This document shows positions 44,613 to 55,170 of a stretch of 64,000 bases of DNA, in pieces (the stretch's first letter is position 1; the number at the start of each line of letters is the position of its first letter). The notes below the pieces were generated by a model, which had not been told where the DNA came from, did not search any database, and saw only the letters and a program-made list of their open reading frames with translations. Both the position numbers and the translations under genes were made by a program. Source of the DNA: Symbiodinium natans (Eukaryota; Sar; Dinophyceae; Suessiales; Symbiodiniaceae). Location: the NCBI GenBank assembly GCA_905221605.1, contig CAJNDS010001569.1, positions 510,451-574,450 of the forward strand, given 5' to 3'.

Positions 44613-45017
44613 GAAGATCTTGTTGTGCACCTCGACAGAAGCCAGCACACAAAAGGCACGTACGTATGTAGGTATGTATGTATGTATTTATGTATGTATA
44701 TGTATGTATATATGTATATATGTATATATATACATACTTATTTTGTTCTACATTACTTTATATAAATAAGTTGTATAAAAATGTGTATATGGTATTTCTG
44801 TATTAGCTCCCGCCCGCCCCCCCCCCCCCCCCCCCAGCCACCCCCCACCCCCTCCCCCCAGCCACCCCCCACCCCCTCCCGCCCCCGACAAACCACAACC
44901 GTTCAACCGTGACAACTAAGATCTGTCCTCCTGACTGCGACTTTCCGCTTTCCATTGTTTTTGGATGTAGACCTCTTCCATTTCCTGCCCCTTGGGCTTT
45001 CCACTTTCTATTTTTTT
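44613..45017. repeat. 3' flank of the TIR-like gene: GTAT microsatellite and C-rich tract
   Basis: (GTAT)n/(GTATAT)n at 44660-44745, AT-rich to 44800, then C-runs at 44811-44885. No polyadenylation signal was evident, as expected for a dinoflagellate. Confidence 0.8.
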
Positions 45018-45322
45018 TTTGGTGGGGCGGGGGTGGGGGGGGTGCATGACAGTGATACGGAAAGTGCAGCCTTTGGCGCAAAAGCATAGGTCGGAAACGG
45101 AAGTGGAAGCAGCAGAATCCTAAACAAAAGTGGCAAGTGGACCTCGCCTGAAAATCAAAGTGGATACGTGCAAGGAAAATTACAGACTCTGATGGACCTT
45201 ACACCTAAAAAAATGAGTTGAAGTGGATACCAGAAGCCGTTCTCAAATCGACGACCTATGCTTTCGCAGCAAAGGAGGTCCTACGCTTTCCTTCTCACTG
45301 TCATGCGCACCCCTCCCCCCGA
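45018..45322. mobile_element. Fold-back element of about 305 bp
   Basis: Arms of about 70 bp: GCATGACAGTGATACGGAAAG at 45043 faces CTTTCC...CACTGTCATGC at 45287-45309, and GCAAAAGCATAGGTCGG at 45079 faces CGACCTATGCTTTCGC at 45252-45270. Outer G-rich and C-rich tracts also pair. The 150-bp centre is non-coding. Confidence 0.7.
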
Positions 45323-45900
45323 CCAAATTAGTAAGGGTTAGTCATATCATAGGTTAGTTTGGGCCCATTTATTTCGCATAACAAACAGCTCGTAGCATGA
45401 CAGGAAATAAATATTGGAGGTCACTTATAATTGGTGAAGAAGTTCAACTGTTCTAAAGGCCAAGAAAATTGGAACACAATGAGGGACAGCTTTGCGTTTG
45501 TACTCAAATTTAGCATTGCATGGCTCGTTTCCACTAACTAGCATAAGAAGATGTATTACTATAACTGGCCTCCAGTTGTTATGTAATAACATGATGGAGA
45601 ATTCTTTTCCGTAAGCTCGGCACTACCATTAAAAGGATGCCAGTGTATTTCGATTGGAGGCCATTTGTTGCGAACAAAATATAAAATTGCAAGAACCATC
45701 CCCTAAGCGCAAACATCTGCTGCTTTGTATCCGTGTACGCATTAAACCCTAAACCCTAAGCCCTAATCCAAAATGTTCAACGTCACCCCCTCGCCTTTCA
45801 TGGTTTGTCATGGAAGGTGGTGGCTGAGCAGACCATGTACATACATATATATACACACATAATACAAACACACATAATACAAACATACATACACATGGAT
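45323..45900. other. Unique AT-rich sequence, no feature seen
   Basis: Moderately AT-rich, no open frame of note, a single short CCCTAAA run at 45744-45765. Possibly intergenic. Confidence 0.5.
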
Positions 45901-45904
45901 ATGT

Positions 45905-46080
45905 ATGTATGCACATATTTGTACGTATGTATGTATGTATGTATGTATGTATGTATGTATGTATGTATGTATGTATGTCTGCATGTATGTATGTATGTAT
46001 GTATGTATGTTTGTATGTATGTATGTATGTATGTATGTATATTTTTATATGTATGTATGCATGTATGTTTTATATATAGT
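45905..46080. repeat. GTAT tetranucleotide microsatellite
   Basis: About 40 GTAT units with occasional variants; gives YVCMYVCM-type artefact frames on both strands. Confidence 0.97.
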
Positions 46081-46419
46081 ATGTATACATAGATACAGAT
46101 ATAGTTATACCGCATGATGAGATGCGATGCGTGCGTGTGTGTGCCAAAGCCCACATCAATTCCATTCCGGCATGCTGGACTTGGGGTTCTTCCCAGCTTT
46201 GTCAGTTTCAACCTCAGCTCTTGAACCCTAAATCATAAGGGTTCAGGGCTTGGGGTTGAGGTTTAGGGTTTAGGGTTTAGGGTTTAGGGTTTAGGGTTCA
46301 GCATCTCTGGTCCAAGCATTCACTAGTTGAGCAGCTTTCAAGGCCACAGGGGAATACCCACCCGCCCATTGGGTCCCACACCATTAGGAAAAATATCCAA
46401 CCTCCTTCTTCTCTAGGCA

Positions 46420-46710
46420 CGTGGTCAACAGAATGGATTTGTTAACCACATGTGTCTGTTTCAAGCGGACAAGAAAACCAAACGTGGTCAACAGAATGGA
46501 TTTGTCAACCACATGTTTCTGTTTCGAGCGGACAAGAAAACCAACGTGGTCAACAGAATGGATTTGTTAACCACATGTTTCCATTCGGGAACTTATTCTT
46601 TGGAAGCCATCTTGAGTTCTTGAGTCGTTTGAGGGGCTTCAGGGGCCTCAAAAACAGGCGCGGTCATTCGGGAACTTATTCTTTGGAAGCCATCTTGAAT
46701 CGACTTTTTT
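46420..46710. repeat. Tandem repeat of about 62 bp and a 36-bp direct repeat
   Basis: CGTGGTCAACAGAATGGATT followed by TGTTAACCACATGT and GCGGACAAGAAAACCAA occurs three times (46420-46580). TTCGGGAACTTATTCTTTGG with AAGCCATCTTGA occurs twice (46585 and 46667). Open frame across them is repeat-derived. Confidence 0.85.
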
Positions 46711-46720
46711 GCGGGGCTCC

Positions 46721-46721
46721 A

Positions 46722-46770
<49 letters not shown>

Positions 46771-46825
46771 CGGGGGTGGGGAGGTGGTTTGGGGTGTGGG
46801 GGGGGGGGGGTGGGGGGGGGGGGGT

Positions 46826-46885
<60 letters not shown>

Positions 46886-46896
46886 GGGGGGGGGGG
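46721..46896. repeat. Poly-G tract of about 175 bp
   Basis: Nearly uninterrupted G with scattered T, C or A. Strong G-quadruplex potential on the + strand. Encodes an artefact poly-glycine frame. Length may be affected by sequencing error. Confidence 0.95.
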
Positions 46897-46898
46897 AC

Positions 46899-47398
46899 CT
46901 TGCTAAATATATGACCTTGCCCGCTAAATATATGACCTTGCCCGCTAAATATATGACCTTGCCCGCTAAATATATGACCTTGCCCGCTAAATATAGGACC
47001 TTGCCCGCTAAATATAGGACCTTGCCCGCTAAATATAGGACCTTGCCCGCTAAATATATGACCTTGCCCGCTAAATATATGACCTTGCCCGCTAAATATA
47101 TGACCTGGCCCGGGCCATATATTTAGCGGGCAAGGTCATATATTTAGCGGGCAAGGTCCTATATTTAGCGGGCAAGGTCCTATATTTAGCGGGCAAGGTC
47201 CTATATTTAGTGGGCAAGGTCGCCCTTTAGCGGGCAAGGTCATATATTTAGTGGGCAAGGTCTTTTTTTAGCCAATGGACCTTGCCCACTAAATATATGA
47301 CCTTGCCCGCTAAATATATGACCTTGCCCGCTAAATATATGACCTTGCCCGCTAAATATAGGACCTTGCCCGCTAAATATAGGACCTTGCCCGCAAAG
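46899..47398. repeat. 21-bp satellite arranged in alternating orientation
   Basis: Unit TATATGACCTTGCCCGCTAAA. About ten + units (46899-47108), then about seven inverted units (47112-47270) after a CCCGGGCC switch point, then about six + units (47277-47395). TATAGG and TATATG variants occur in blocks, showing local homogenisation. Confidence 0.95.
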
Positions 47399-47399
47399 T

Positions 47400-48190
47400 C
47401 ATTAACATTTATATTATATATGAAAGAGTGGTTTAGGGTTTAGGGTTTAGGGTCTTTAGCGCCTGGTGGGTCTAGTCTCTGGCAGGGCTTAGGGAGAACC
47501 TCTCCGCCTTTTCAAGAGGGGCAGCTCCAGGCCTGCGGTTTAGGGTTTAGGGTTTAGGGTTTAGGGTTTAGGGTTTAGGGTTTAGGGTTTAGGGTTTAGG
47601 GTTTAGGCGCCCTCCCAAAGCTGCCGAAGATGCCCAAGCCAGGTGTGCGCCTGATAGGGCTTGCAGGGTTTGTAGGTCTTAGGGACTTAGGGCTCCCAGG
47701 AGTAAGTTAGGGTCATCAGGTTACGTAGCGCTGATAGGATTTACAGGGTTTAGGGCTGCCGACACAGAGGACACTCGGCCAGGCCTTGGCATCGCAAACC
47801 AAAACTTTATGAGCCCCGAAACGCTAAAACAGGCCAAAAACTCTTAAACCCTGAATCCCTGAAACCCGAACCCCCTAAACCCTAAACCTTAAACCCTAAA
47901 CCCTAACACCCCAAAGCCAAACCCTGAGGGGCTCTTAGTGCGACAGACCTGGCGCCAGAAGCTGGTGAGGAGCTGGTGCCGAGCTCTTAACGTGCTTTAG
48001 GGCTGAGGGTTGTTTAGGGGGATATAAAATGGCGATAAGTCCCACATGTTCCACTAAGAGCTAATTATTAAGCTCCTGCAGCTACGTTCTCTTGGTAAAG
48101 CAGCTTCAGAGTGGAGTCGTCCTGCCAGTGGCTGCGCCGCATGAACAACAGGTTGCCGACATCCTCAGCCCTCAGCTCAAATCCCAGAGC
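47400..48190. other. Telomeric array and unique sequence
   Basis: TTTAGGG runs at 47430-47455 and 47537-47606, CCCTAAA run at 47873-47907, unique islands at 47460-47530 and 47610-47870 and 47940-48180 with no recognised exon. Confidence 0.45.
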
Positions 48191-48290
48191 TTGGGATGTT
48201 CCCCTTTGTACTAACAGTCCTTATATGGACTAGAAAAGGGGGGTACTTTCATCCCAATTAAGGGCTGCTAGTATAAGGGGGAACACCCCA
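48191..48290. mobile_element. Family A hairpin beside segmental duplication copy 2
   Basis: TTGGGATGTTCCCCTTTGTA and GTATAAGGGGGAACACCCCA ends, inner arms CTAACAGTCCTTAT / TTAAGGGCTGCTAG. Confidence 0.85.
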
Positions 48291-48472
48291 GACCCTAAAC
48301 CCTAAACCCTAAACCCAGAGCCCCCAATACCTTAATCTTTGAACCGCGACTCTCCCTGCTGAAGCTGCTCACTTGGCGGCCAAGCTGCGAAGTTCCGATG
48401 CTCGAAAAGATCGCCACAAACTCGCCGTGCCCAAGAAGGACACCCGCCCCGCCCCCCCCCCCCCCCCCCCAA
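48291..48472 (+). repeat. Segmental duplication, copy 2, with three extra CCCTAAA units
   Basis: Matches 41901-42107 from CCCAGAGCCCC through TTGGCGGCCAAGCTGC to the C-run. Between the hairpin and the shared segment it carries GA plus about three CCCTAAA units that copy 1 lacks. Confidence 0.75.
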
Positions 48473-48479
48473 CCAAAAT

Positions 48480-50270
48480 TGCCCTAAACCCTAAACCCTA
48501 AACCCTAAACCCTAAAACAAAGAGGTCATGTCGTAGGGTTTCGGGTTTTGAAGCGCTCCGGTGAAATGGCATGGCGGCTTGCCAGCAGTTCCCCAAAACA
48601 CGTGGGGACCCCGGCACTAATCCAGGGTGTCCCTTTTCAGGAGTCTGCGTCCTCGGGGAAGCAGACTAAACTCGTTATAAGACCCCACAAGCACATATGT
48701 TGAGTATGATACAATTTAAGTGATGCGCTTCCGTGCCGAAGCTCACCCAGATCAAGCCCATTCCGGCATGCTGGTTTTAAGGATTTGTTTCCGCTGTCTG
48801 TCAGCATTTCACCCGAAACCCTTTGCCTAATAAAGGCAAGGCTTACAATCCGCGATTAGCAAGGCTGCATCAGAAACGGCTTGTGTTTCAGCGCTTTAAG
48901 GTGGAGGCTTCGGTGCTTTGAGGGCCTGGCTCTCACAAAGGTTGCAGTCCTGGTTCGTTACTACCGGACTCATGCCTACCGACTCAGGATTTATTGGGCC
49001 AAATGGGCATTAGGCCCTGGCATTCGGAGCTTTGGGTTTAGGGTTTAGGGTTTAGGGTTTAGGATCCTGAGATATCCTTTGTAGTACTCAACACCAAATC
49101 ACTGCTTGTGGCGTCCACGCACACCTGAAATCCCAAACTGAAACCTGGCACAACTTACAGCCCTATCTAAACCCGTCTAGGGTTTTAGGGCTCTAAGGCC
49201 TTCGCGTTTCTAGGACCCGTTTTTGGGCTTTGAGGGTCGAGGGTATGACATGAGGGTCTAGGGCTTCGTGAAAGTTGGTTCTCAAACTCTGGTGCGAATC
49301 CTACCCGCCACGGCAAAGATCTGCACCGGCTGGGCCCTAAAGTGTTTGCCCTAAACCCTCAACCCTAAATCCTAAACCCTAAACCCTAAACAGGCCCTAA
49401 ACCCTAAACCCTAAACCCTAAACCCTAAACCCTAAACCCTAAACCCTAAACCCTGTGTTGCAGCTGCAGTCACACATGTGTGAATGTTCCTGTAGCATGG
49501 GGTTGTTTTTTTCCATCAATCTGCTTTTCAGCCTGACTTGTGGATCATGGTTGGTTGTAACCTGTTTTATTAATTTCCCCTTATACGGTTTAAGAGGAAC
49601 ATATTCGGGAACTTTTAAATTTCAGAGGGTTTTAAGGGCCCTCCTAGTAACGGGATATAAGTAAGCATAGTTAGAACTTCTGATTGCACGGTCTTGTGAT
49701 TTTGTTGGTGTTCTTATGACTGGTTTTTGATTGCTCCCGAATCTTCAATTAGGGCGACACACTCGCAAAGACTTGCCGTGTGTGCCCGTCGTACATCTGA
49801 AATTTGCGGCAGCCGTCGCGGGCAGGTTCCTCGCGAAAACTGCATAGTTTTCCTGATTAGCGACGGTTAATGGTTTCGCATGTTGCCTTGGGTCGTTGGA
49901 TATAAGTGGAGCCCCCAGGAACCTTCAGCGAGAACTCGCTGCTCGCACGTCAGGGCCCGCGGAAAAAAAACGGCAGGTACATTGATGACCAGGTCTTGTC
50001 GGACTCAGTGCATGAGAGTTGCTGACGGAACCGATATGCAAGGTGGGAGTTTAGCGCACGGACAATGAACATGTGGAAGCACCGAAAGCATTGCAAACCT
50101 TAGGATGACGCAACGAGCAGAAGTGCTGGTTGTGCCCCCTTCCAGCTTCTAGTTGCGGGGTGTGCCTTATTGTGGGCCCATGACTTAGAGAACCCCAAAG
50201 TATCCTTGAGGCGCCTCAGTAACCCTAAACCCTAAACCCTAAACCCCAAACCCCAAACCCTTATAGCCCT
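48480..50270. other. Unique sequence with telomeric arrays
   Basis: CCCTAAA at 48482-48515 and 49345-49453, TTTAGGG at 49035-49063. Open + frames at 49455-49664 and 49880-50068 have no motif. Confidence 0.45.
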
Positions 50271-50273
50271 AGA

Positions 50274-50356
50274 CATGGCGTGGCATCCCTCCGAAGCGGT
50301 CGCGCTGCTTGCGAAGGCGCAGCTGCTACACAAGGACCCAAAGGATTCAACAGCAG
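50274..50356 (+). CDS. Candidate exon, unknown protein
   Basis: Framed by CCCTAAA on both sides; reads MAWHPSEAVALLAKAQLLHK then DPKDSTAA. Helical and gene-like but unassigned; borders unresolved. Confidence 0.35.
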
Positions 50357-50399
50357 CCCTAAGCCCTAAACCCTAAACCCTAAACCCTATGTTCTGCAT

Positions 50400-51008
50400 C
50401 TGAAGGGGGTCTTGCTGTAAGGGTTAAGGGTTCAGGGTTTATAGGGTTTAGGTGTAGGGATTGGGGGTGTGAGGCCTCTATGTTGCGGTTTAGGTTTACG
50501 GGGAAGAACCTATGCCATACTGTCGTCTGTCATCGGTCTTGCGCTAGGTTGCAACAAGACCTGAGTGTGTTAGGGCCCTTTTATTGAAAGTCTGGAGGTG
50601 CGTAGAACTGAGGTCTTGTGTATATGAAAATGAGCAGGGCAGCTTGACTTAGAGTTCTACTTACTTGGCGAAGCATGGAAAAACGTAATCACGAGCCTCC
50701 AGCTAGGGCCCTAGCACTTCAAAACAGTGGCAGTGGGAGCCCTATGTAAAGCCTGAACCCCGAACCCTAAACCCTAAACTACCCTCAACAACCCTAAACT
50801 TTAAACTCCGAACGCTGCACTTCCCAAACTGTTGGTTTTCAGGGTTTCTTCGGGGCTTCTCATAAGGGTCGGGACAGTTGTGGGCGACTGAGGTATATGG
50901 GGAATACTTCATGAAAAAGGTAGATATGGCGGCTATATGGGGTGGTAGGATTCGCGGTCGCTGCCCGGGTCCCTCGTATCCCGGGATCGGCACTTGTACG
51001 TCTTGCGA
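50400..51008. other. Unique sequence with weak frames
   Basis: Contains a few telomeric units near 50440 and 50758-50780. No recognised feature. Confidence 0.4.
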
Positions 51009-51070
51009 GGAGCCTCCAAAGCCTTCGGATGCTCGGCTCGTCGAGACCTCGCAGAAATTCTGGGAGGACA
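51009..51070 (+). CDS. Candidate exon, unknown protein
   Basis: CTTGCGAG|G acceptor; frame EPPKPSDARLVETSQKFWED, open upstream to 50878 (RGRCPGPSYPGIGTCTSCE). TTTAGGG units begin at 51104. The minus strand is also open, so strand is moderately uncertain. Confidence 0.35.
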
Positions 51071-51289
51071 GGGGCTGCCAAGCTCTGGTTCCCTGCGAAC
51101 TAGGGTTTAGGGCTTAGGGAAGTAGCCCAAGCGGAAAATTCTTCAACATTTGTATCGATTGCTATGGTTCTAAGCATAGACATGCAGACGGCGCTTTAGT
51201 GCTGTAGAGTTTGGGATGGATGCTAAGGGTCTGAGACTTGGGTTTTCAGTCTGAAAAAACTGAGGACTGAGGAATGCTTTCTCTCTCTC

Positions 51290-51700
51290 TATATATATAT
51301 ATACATATATATATATATGTATGCATGTGATTTTGACACAGTAGATAAAGTGTGATTTTCTGTTGTTTTCACATGTTATGGTATGCAGCATGCTCCATGT
51401 TGTGTGGTATATGAACTTCTCATTTTCTATAGTACATACTATATGTACAGGTAGTGCAGGTTATGTATATGTATATGTATATGTATATGCATATGTTTAT
51501 GTATATGTATATGTATACGTATATGTATGTATATATATATATATATATATGTATACATATATTTTGCCAACATCATACCATGTTCATTTTTACATTGACA
51601 TGGTGTGTGAGTACTTCTTCTTACGCGAACTTTGTTTTGATCTATGTCTGTATGCAGTATATTGTCTTTATGCATGTATATATATATATATGTATATCAT
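51290..51700. repeat. TA- and TATG-type microsatellites
   Basis: (TA)n at 51290-51318, (GTATAT)n at 51464-51562, (TA)n at 51677-51696. Frames rich in Y and I here are artefacts. Confidence 0.9.
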
Positions 51701-51739
51701 TCCGAAACAACATCGAATTTCTTTATGTTGTTATTGCTC

Positions 51740-52449
51740 TATAAAGCCTTGACCCTAAACCCTGAACCCTAAACCCTATTGTAAGGCTTCGGGCACGGCC
51801 AGGATGTGGAACGACGCAAGCCTGTCCTCAGCCAGTCGTGCCCATGGCAGAAGACGCTTGGCATGACACGGGGGTTGGGGTTTTTAAGCTTCAGGGTTTA
51901 TTGGGGTTTGACTAGGGGGTTTAGGGTTTTGGGTTTAGGGTTTAGGGTTTAGGGTTTAGAGTTTAGGGTAGAGGAGTGTCGGGATTTGGGGTGTTACTCC
52001 GAAAAGGGGTCCCCGAAGGCCCCCAAGCAGTCAGCAGAAGAAAGCCGACATCCAAGCAAAACCCTGCAAAACCCATCGCGCTTCATTTATCAAGGAGAAC
52101 TAGCTACAGCAGCACACCTTTCGGGAGCAGGTATCCTGGAGCATTTTACGCAGGAGAGCTACCTACAAAAGCCTTCCGGAGCTGTTAGCAGTCTCAAATA
52201 CTGAATCCAAAACTCCCAAACCTCTATATAAACCCCAAGCTAAACACTAAAAGCAAAAAAAGCTAAACCCTTGTAATTCCAAACATCGCTCAGAACCCCT
52301 AAGCCCTAGGTCCCAAACCCCACAAACCCTGAACATTAAACCCTAAGCCGCCCCAAACTCTGAACCCTAAACCCTGAACATCCCGAAACCCTAAACCCTA
52401 AACCCCAAACCCCACACCTCTGAAACCCTAAGCCCCAGGACACACGCCG
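51740..52449. other. Telomeric repeats and unique sequence
   Basis: TTTAGGG run at 51918-51968, a + frame at 51976-52188 without motif, then C-strand repeats 52290-52440. Confidence 0.4.
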
Positions 52450-52517
52450 TAGAACCGCGGGCCGCGGTCGCCACGAGGCTGACCGCAGAGCTGGGTGGCA
52501 AGGTGCCTGGCGCTTTC
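52450..52517 (+). CDS. Candidate exon, unknown protein
   Basis: Island between C-strand repeats and TTTAGGG repeats. Frame VEPRAAVATRLTAELGGK then VPGAFW; a GT donor after GGCAAG is possible. Unassigned. Confidence 0.4.
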
Positions 52518-52589
52518 TGGGTCTATAGGAGCTTTTTAGGAGTGTTATAGGAGTTTTATAGGGGTTTGGGCTTAGGGTTTCGGGTTTAG

Positions 52590-52850
52590 GGTTTAGGGTT
52601 AGGAGTTCATAGGGTTTTAGGGTTAGGAGTTCATAGGGTTTTAGGGTTTAGGGTTAGGAGTTCATAGGGTTTTAGGGTTTAGGGTTAGGAGTTCGGAGGG
52701 TTTTAGGGTTTAGGGTTTAGTGTTAGGAGTTCATTGGGTTTTAGGGTTAAGGGTTTGGGGTTAGGAGTTCATAGGGTTTTAGGGTTAAGGGTTTGGGGTT
52801 AGGAGTTCATAGGGTTTTAGGGTTAAGGGTTTGGGGTTAGGAGTTTATAG
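52590..52850. repeat. Tandem repeat of about 38-40 bp built from telomeric units
   Basis: Eight or so copies containing TAGGAGTTCATAGGG, TTTTAGGGTTAAGGG and TTTGGGGT. A higher-order repeat made of TTTAGGG derivatives. Confidence 0.9.
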
Positions 52851-52859
52851 GATGGAATT

Positions 52860-54048
52860 GGGTTATTTCGGGTCCTGAGCCCTCAGCGTTGAGTGCGTTT
52901 CGGGTATGTCAGGTATGAAGGCATCCACGCCCTTTGCATTATTGAGGGTCTTGATGTTGTTCCGGGTCAAGGGTTTAGGTAGCCTCTTCGCCTTACGCCT
53001 GTCACAACCCACAGGTCGCGTGCTCTCTTTTGTGCGCTACTAGAAACCTCTAAGGCTAAGCCCCTTAGCGCTACTAAACCCTAGACCTTTCTATGGCACT
53101 TTCGGAGAATTCAGTCTGCAAGGTGCTACACCCGCAGCTTGGCACGACTTTCGGGCCTTGCAGCGGTTTTGGGTGGTTTAGAGCTTCGGGTTTGGGGGTT
53201 GGGTTTTCTCATTTTTGATTTGGGGGAGGGGGGTGTTCAGGGGTTTAGGAACACCCTAATAGAAACCCTAAACCCGAGTTTGTTCAAGGATTTCAAGGCT
53301 ATGGGATGTGGAGGATCCTTTGTTGTGCGGATGTAGGGATTTCAGGGTTTCTGGTGCCACGTTGGGTCCTTCGATTGGCTTGAGACCCACCTTCTATTTT
53401 AGGGGTTTAGGGTTTAGGTTTTAGGGCATAGACTTTGGGGCTCATACCGTACGATGAGAATGAGGAATTGCAAGGGTTTGAGGCTGTCAGAGTCTCAGGT
53501 TTAGGGCTTGAAATTATTCAGAGGTCCGCGGTTTGAGTGTTTTTAGGGTTTTTAGGGTTAAGGGTTTAGAGTTTAGGGTTTTAGGGTTTTGGTGGCGGGG
53601 GGGGGTGGGGTAACCCTCTTGGAGTTTTGGAGTTGTGCTTTTTTTGCGCGAGGTGTCGCGAAGCAGTGCCCCCATACCCTGAAGTACGGACCCTACTGCG
53701 GTTTAGCGTTTCGTCACTTTTGCGGCCAACCCAAAACCCCAAAGCCTTACAGAAGGGACCCACAAACCCAGGAAGATACCTCCAGTGCTCCGGCAAGTGC
53801 TTTCGAATCTTGGTGTTTCCTCCACGGAGGACTGGGTTGCAAGGTGCTAGACCTGTATATTAATAGAGTAATATATATATACACACATGTAACCCTAAAC
53901 CCTTTATGCATACTACATATACAGGAAATACACACACATAAAAGTATATGTGTCATATATATATATATATACATACACATGTGTGTGTACAGTTGCCCTC
54001 TGTATAGTTGCAGCGGTCGGAAAGCCCAAACCGTTGAACCCTGCCAGG
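52860..54048. other. Unique sequence and repeats
   Basis: Unique 52860-53200, G-strand units 53400-53590, + frame 53589-53850 without motif, AT-rich microsatellite 53860-53990. No gene recognised. Confidence 0.4.
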
Positions 54049-54164
54049 CCGCTAAGCTGGCCCTCAAAACCTTCACCCCCCCCAAGTGCGCCGCGAGGAT
54101 GCCAGAGTCCGTCATCTGAGTACCCTGCGCTTCACGGCCTCAACGGCCAGACACCCAGTGACAG
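54049..54164 (+). CDS. Candidate exon(s), unknown protein
   Basis: TGCCAG|G acceptor at 54049: frame AAKLALKTFTPPKCAARM then PESVI and TGA. A second AG|G at 54094-54095 opens DARVRHLSTLRFTAST in another frame. Only one can be right. G-strand repeats start about 54180. Confidence 0.35.
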
Positions 54165-54179
54165 CCACGTCTAGGGGTT

Positions 54180-54891
54180 CAAGGATTTGGGGTGTGGGGT
54201 GTTAAGGGTGTAAGGGTTTTTTGCGGGTTAAGGGTTCAAGGGTTTAGGGGTTTAAGGGTCTAAGGGTTCGAGGGTTTAGGGGTTTAAGGGTTTAAGGGTT
54301 TAGGGTTTAGGGTGTAGGGTTTAGGGTTTAGGGTTTAGGAAAGCGTGGTTGTGGGGCTGTAGGGTTTTGGGTTGTTGGGTTTCGGGCACCCGCATCTTTT
54401 GACATGCGGCTGCTTCAGGGTAAGGTCCCTCTTGGGCCGCCATGATAGTAGATTGTGTATGGTTTTAGGGTTCACAAAGAAGCCACTGCAAGGGGGGGGG
54501 GCCTCCAAAGCCTACGGTAAGACCTCGAACACCCTAAACTGGCAAACAGAACAACTGCAGAAGCTAAGGGATCTGTTGCGCAACCAACGCTGCCACGATC
54601 CCTGCGGAACCCTGAACACATGTGGCAAACTAAGCCCCCAAGCCCCCCACAAGTGAAAGCTCAGTGTCCCCAAAGATGTTCACGCCCCAAATCGCATCGA
54701 ATTCTCAGCAACCCTGAAAGTCAAGCCCTCAGCCCCCTAACCCTTGCCCCGACAAGCCCTAAACTCTAGAGCAGAAAGCCTCAACCCTAAACCCTAAACT
54801 TAAACCCTAAACGATAAAGCTCTTGCGCCCTAAACCCTGAACCCTAAACCCTAAACCCTAAACCCTAAACCCTAAACCCACACAGGCCCAG
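54180..54891. other. G-strand repeats, unique frame, C-strand repeats
   Basis: TTTAAGGG-like units 54180-54340; a + frame 54372-54656 reads NTLNWQTEQLQKLRDLLRNQ in its middle and is unassigned; CCCTAAA array 54832-54880 precedes the next exon. Confidence 0.4.
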
Positions 54892-54937
54892 GGATCGGGC
54901 ACGTTCCTCATAGAGCTGCACACGGCGCCGTCGGAAG
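54892..54937 (+). CDS. Candidate exon, unknown protein
   Basis: GCCCAG|G acceptor, GCCTTG donor, 46 nt: GSGTFLIELHTAPSE. CCCTAAA upstream, TTTAGGG-type downstream, border style of the photolyase exons. Family unknown. Confidence 0.45.
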
Positions 54938-54949
54938 GCCTTGAATCGA

Positions 54950-55170
54950 AGGTTCAGGGTTTGGGTTTTTGGTTTAGGGTTTGGGGTTCAGGGTTTAGGG
55001 TTCAGGGAGGTTTAGGGTTTAGGGTTCAGGGTTTAGGGTTCAGGGAGGTTTAGTGTTTAGGGTTTAGGGTTTAGGGTTTAGGGTTTAGGGTTAGGGTTTA
55101 GGGTTCAGGGAGGTTTAGGGTTTAGGGTTCAGTGTTTAGGGTTTAGGGTTTAGGGTTTAGGATTCAGAGC
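54950..55170. repeat. TTTAGGG/TTCAGGG higher-order array
   Basis: GGTTCAGGGAGGTTTAGGG blocks recur four times among TTTAGGG units. Confidence 0.9.

Noticed and set aside
46452-47126. 224-residue + strand open frame and other glycine-, tyrosine- or cysteine-rich frames
   Set aside because: They are translations of the G-run, satellites and GTAT microsatellites, open in several frames and without non-repeat content.
46899-47398. 21-bp repeats as a CRISPR array
   Set aside because: No spacers between units; orientation alternates; it is a satellite.
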